In this document: positions 48,498 through 52,336 of the stretch, one piece after another
How the letters are laid out: every line of letters starts with the position of its first letter
Numbering within the stretch: the first letter of the stretch is position 1
Assembly (NCBI GenBank): GCA_019787685.1
Contig: JAHNUO010000075.1
Location: 1 to 52,336, forward strand
Origin: Chiua virens
Taxonomy: Eukaryota; Basidiomycota; Agaricomycetes; Boletales; Boletaceae
Length of the DNA: 52,336 bases
Direction of reading: 5' to 3'
Notes under the pieces: generated by a model
Seen by the model: only the letters and a program-made list of their open reading frames with translations
What the model was told of the DNA's origin: nothing
Databases searched by the model: none
Translations under genes and position numbers: made by a program

Positions 48498-48734
48498 ACT
48501 TTACTTCAATGTTTGTTGCGTGTTTCCCTCTGTCATCCCTATGTATTTGCGTCGTTACTCGATCATTTTACTGTGCAAACGCGTTGCTGTTCATTCACAA
48601 CCACTAGCCTGCCTAAACACAACGAAATACAATCAGTTTCCCTTTGACCGTCCTCACCAACATCAACTTGTCTACCTCTGCCCATCTTTTCAAGTACTGC
48701 AATGTCTACTCTGTCTTGAAACTTCACTTTGACT

Positions 48735-50214
48735 CCCAGGGACAGACATCATTCAGAAAGGCGGCAATTGCGGGCGAATGGTGAATCGTTGATGTCATGA
48801 AACTGGTCCATCGGCAGGGATTGGTGATCCCATGCGACGTTGGAAGCCCAGAAAGCAGCTGATCGACCTCTGTAAAGTCCACTGTGAGAGCAAGATACTC
48901 GAGCGCAGCACGAGCCCACGGTGTGTCACCCGCGTTCAATTCCCCAACCGAAAATCGAGTCAAGGGAAGGGTGGGTTAGCTTTGGACAGGAGTCTGCCAA
49001 CATTTCGATCACTTCGTTGTTGAATGAGATGCTGCACGCCACATCAATTTGGAACCAATCTAGGTTCCAAAGTGTGAAGAGTGGTTGGAATGTGGACAGA
49101 GAAACCTGTTCACGTGGAATACTGAGTGGTGAGTCTGGGTCTTCGATGCCTGCATCGAGCACAGTGGTTGTGGAGAGCTGCACCGGATCACAAGCATTCA
49201 CAAGCGTGCAGAAAAAGAGACGGAGTGCGTCTGGGCAAGGTGTGTCCTGTACTTCCAATGACACTTGTCGCGGATTGAAGTGCATGACTTCCAAGAGTGT
49301 TGTCAGGGTGGACAACCCGTAGACTTCCAGCATCAAGACCTGAAGAGATGCGAATGCAGGGGGTATCAAGCCGCGTCTGAGTGTCTCCAACCGTAACTTA
49401 GGTCTTCGAGCTGCAGTGTAAGTTTGACGAAGGATGGAAGACGGGATAGGTGGAGAATAGCAACCCCGTCGAGTGCACGACATCCAAGTGATTTCAGTGA
49501 GCGCAAAGACATGACTGTCTCACTTGCAGAGAGTATTCACCGATCGTCAGCGTACTACCATCCAAATGGGACACCGCCAGATGAAATGCAAAGATTGTTC
49601 AACGACGGACACTTGGAAGAGAGTTGAGTTGGTATTCCGGGTGACTACAGGGCAACAGATGACAGTGTGACATCGACCAACGTCCGGGTAAACAACACCG
49701 GTAAAAGCGAGGTATAGTCACCACCATCATTCCCCCAGTTGAGAACTATGAGGTAAGGAATGAGGGGAACATCGAACGGAGGGTGGAATAACGCAAGTAT
49801 TACACTCTTATCCAGGATGAGGAAGGTGTTGCCGTTTCCTCCGAAATCGGACAGTGACCGCACTCGAAAGGCATATCTGCGAAATATTTACCAATCGCTG
49901 TGCGACATAATTCGCTGGAATGTCTATTTCGACAACTCGGAGTAAGTAACCTGAACGTCATCAAGCCAAATAACAAACGATGCATCGAAAAATGCCGTGG
50001 CGTCCAATCTTCCAAAGGTTCCTTGGAAGACATCGAATGAGGCACGTAATGGAAGCCAAATTCCCCCACAAAACATTGAGAGCAACATTGGTGAAGGCCC
50101 GACAAGCATACACGAGTCTAGCCAATGTAGCGTTGTCCTTCCCTGAGAGTGATTCATGTGAGCTTCACGGAAGATGGCGTACTGCAGTTCGAAGATGGTC
50201 AAGCATGGGTGCAT
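48735..50214 (-). pseudogene. F-box/LRR-like gene with stop codons and frameshifts
   Basis: Exon 1 is recognisable from the ATG at 50214 (MHPCLTIFELQYAIFREA), and the frame shifts shortly after. The junction segment FQRIMSHSDW is followed by TAA where intact copies have Glu, then IFRRYAFRVRSLSDF. Later parts are LFHPPFDVPLIPYLIVLNW, VYGLSTLTTLLEVMHFNPRQ and, in another frame, LALTVDFTEVDQ and IAAFLNDVCP. It is nearly full length but carries at least one nonsense codon and several frameshifts. Confidence 0.8.
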
Positions 50215-50439
50215 CCTGGGCACGATCGTGGTTGAATGCAAGGTGTTGTTGATGTTCGGGCCGATACTATCCGATTCGGTTCGGAGTTAGGTAGGACGCT
50301 GGTCACGAGCCTACCCTGAAATGTAGATCTGTAATCGAAAAGTTCAACAACTGCAGGCTGTTGACCGATACTATGATCTTACCACTGTCGAACAACGCAA
50401 CATGAGTTATTTGTCACACTGGAGTCGTATCCACTGGCA

Positions 50440-50580
50440 GAGGCCCGCGCCCCTGGGCTCTCCCTGTTGCTTGGTATCTGTGGCGTTCAATCTTCCAGAG
50501 GTCCCTTGGAAGACATCGGATGAGCACACAATGGTGTCCAAATCATCCCGGATTCTGGTTCAGAATATCGGGGGCTTGAC
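50440..50580 (-). pseudogene. F-box-like exon 1 scrap
   Basis: The minus strand encodes VLIRCLPRDLWKIERH, the end of exon 1 in the family, with flanking sequence out of frame. It lies upstream of the pseudogene at 48735-50214. Confidence 0.55.
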
Positions 50581-51005
50581 CAAAAATGGGATCATGTAGT
50601 ACGTGCGGAGAGCGCTAAGCAGGGGGTCCTGTAGTAGCCTTAAAGTTGAATTTATTTCAGGGGCGCCAATGGAAAACGTCCGTCCTGCCAGTGAATGTTG
50701 AGTGATAGCGACGTGGTGAGCAATCCGATACCGATGCATGCAGTATTCGCACGAGTTTTGATGAGAATTTTAGCATGGGGCGGCCCGCGGGGATAGAAAG
50801 GAGGACCAATAAAAGCAAACGCCGGGCGAAGGAGACACACGCTTGCCTCATGAGCCAAAGGGTTGCGGCAAGTTGACATCCACGCGCTCGTACTTGCATC
50901 CGTCCACAATGTTTTCCGTATTGCGTCGAGTACTAGCACGAAGAATCAGAGGAGGTGAGTAAACGGAAAGGATAATCGAAAGGAGGTACTGACGAAAAGG
51001 AAGAG
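50581..51005. other. Spacer before the WD40 gene
   Basis: No gene recognised. A purine-rich plus strand near 50930-51005 may hold a 5' exon of the WD40 gene, since no ATG in frame is seen at its start. Confidence 0.35.
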
Positions 51006-52336
51006 TTGAATGAGAGCGATGCCGGGTCCGAAGAGAGGCCGAACCGAGATGGCCGAGGTAAGGTGACCGGAGACGCGATACCGACGTTGACCCATCAAGA
51101 TAGTGCTGCCACGCTGAGGGTGATGCAAAAGGAAGAGAGGCCAAACCAAGACGACGATGGTGAGGTGACCGAAGACGTGATACTGATGACGACCCATCAA
51201 AACAGGGCTGCCACGCTAAAGGTGATTGAAATCGATGGCCGAGGCAGCATATGGTCAGTCGTGTTTACGGCGGATGGCAAATGCGTGCTGGCTGGTGGAG
51301 AGGAAGGAAAGATTCAATGTTGGGGAAGAGATGATGGGCAAGAAGTGAGGGTGCCAATGGACGCGGGGAGTTGGATCTACGACATTGCGGTGTCGCAGGA
51401 CGGGAAGTGTATCGTGAGTGGTGGAAGCGGAGGCATGGCTCGGGTGTTTGATGCAGAGAGAGGAGAGATCGCGACCGAGCTGACAGGACACGGAATGACA
51501 GTGTATGCTGTGGACGTGTCACTGGACGGAGAAAAAAAATCGCGACGGGTTCGTATGACAAGACAGCCCGGATCTGGCGTTCCCAAATGGCGAGGAACTC
51601 CTCAAACTGAACACGACGGGACAGTGATTGCAGTCACATTCTCGCCAAACGGACTGCTGTTGGCGACCGCGGCATGGATGTCTCTCGCGTGCGGATCCTT
51701 GACTGCCACAGTGGCCGTCGACGCGCCAAATTCAAGATCACACTCAGTTCGCCGTATAACCAGTCCATCGCATGGCATCACGACAGTACGCATCTCTTCG
51801 TTGCATCCCAGGATAGCCACGTTCATCATCTCGACGCATCAACCGGGAACACACTTTCAAAATGGCGCATTCACAGCGATCGTGACCCTCGGTGCATCAC
51901 TTTGGCAAGCGATAGTGCATTCATCGCAGCTTCTGCAGGTCGAGCTGTATTGTTCTGGGATGCAGTGACACACAAACAGATCGGCTCGAGCATTCAGCAT
52001 GCCTACGTCTCCTCCATGGCGATATCGACAAATAACGTCTTGGCGACGAGCGCGGACAACGCCATCACCGTGCGGAGTCTACGCGACATCCTTCCCATTC
52101 ACTACTGTGACAACGTAAGTGTACTCTCCATATGGCATCATCCCCGATCTCATCATGAACCAAAAGACTACCCGGAATCTCCGAACCGACCTCACTGACC
52201 TCTACCGTCGCTACCAAATGCAGTCGCGCAAGCTCCGCCAAATTGCCGCTCTCAAAGCTGAACTGGACCGCCGAAAGCGTTCAGTTGCCGTCAAAACAGA
52301 TAAACTTGCTGCCGTCCGCCGAGAACTTGACAGGTT
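51006..52336 (+). pseudogene. WD40-repeat protein, frameshifted, runs off the window
   Basis: The plus strand encodes successive beta-propeller blades: SIWSVVFTADGKCVLAGG, WIYDIAVSQDGKCIVSGG, VYAVDVSLDG, then in another frame IATGSYDKTARIW, then VIAVTFSPNGLLLATAAW and DVSRVRILDCHSGRR in a third, and later RAVLFWDA. The first shift coincides with an eight-A run at 51532-51539. A second lies between 51585 and 51610, and a third is a missing base near 51675. The frame from 51674 is then open to 52198. A coiled-coil-like stretch (YRRYQMQSRKLRQIAALKAE) runs to the end after a GTAAGT at about 52114. Three lesions make a pseudogene likely, although homopolymer errors could cause the first. WD40 families of this kind are multicopy in mushrooms. 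Confidence 0.65.
51031..51234 (+). repeat. Two tandem 102-bp units at the WD40 N-terminus
   Basis: 51031-51132 and 51133-51234 encode EERPN(R/Q)D...(THQ)...AATL(R/K)V in register, 34 residues each. The units differ at scattered positions, so the duplication is not very recent. Confidence 0.8.

Overview
The window is nuclear DNA of a filamentous basidiomycete, most likely an Agaricomycete. Genes are cut by many short introns (about 45-80 bp). Housekeeping proteins are of fungal type (NMD3, SEC23, a P5A-ATPase of the Spf1 family, the DASH subunit DAM1). The accessory content is typical of mushroom-forming fungi: a multicopy F-box/leucine-rich-repeat-like family, cytochrome P450s, a general-substrate MFS pair, a secreted aspartic protease and WD40 proteins. 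I saw no reverse transcriptase, transposase, CRISPR array or convincing tRNA gene. Gene models were spliced by eye and checked for continuous reading phase; family names come from motif recognition, not from searches.

Layout. 1-1243: 3' part of an F-box/LRR-like gene. 1465-1706: fragment of the same family. 2016-3100 (-): short-chain dehydrogenase. 4283-6255 (-): NMD3. 6446-8688 (-) and 10926-13186 (-): two paralogous MFS transporters separated by P450 and F-box debris. 15024-17745 (-): SEC23, divergent from a small unknown gene at 17841-18402 (+). 18650-20440: graveyard of P450, F-box and polo-kinase fragments. 20764-25267 (+): P5A-ATPase with 18 exons. 25560-33925: two apparently intact F-box/LRR genes (26482-28139 + and 29925-31599 -) embedded in broken F-box copies and two decayed pieces of the neighbouring P5A-ATPase. 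34346-35470 (-): DAM1 with an unusual C-terminal extension. 36024-39595 (+): large Ser/Pro-rich protein with a His-Ser repeat. 40448-48497: two P450 paralogues in opposite orientation around a secreted aspartic protease. 48735-50580: more F-box debris. 51006 to the end: a decayed WD40 gene.

The housekeeping genes form islands: ribosome export (NMD3), COPII budding (SEC23), ER membrane quality control (P5A-ATPase) and the kinetochore (DAM1). Between them lie accessory genes that duplicate and decay. The P450 pair, transporters, dehydrogenase and protease could serve secondary metabolism or detoxification, but nothing here proves a cluster. The F-box/LRR family shows every stage from apparently intact to a single exon scrap, on both strands, which points to fast birth-and-death evolution by DNA-level duplication.

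Splicing is notable. Seven introns are best explained by GC-AG junctions, two of them at positions conserved between paralogues. The dehydrogenase has an 8-base microexon, and the P5A-ATPase start codon appears to be split by an intron.
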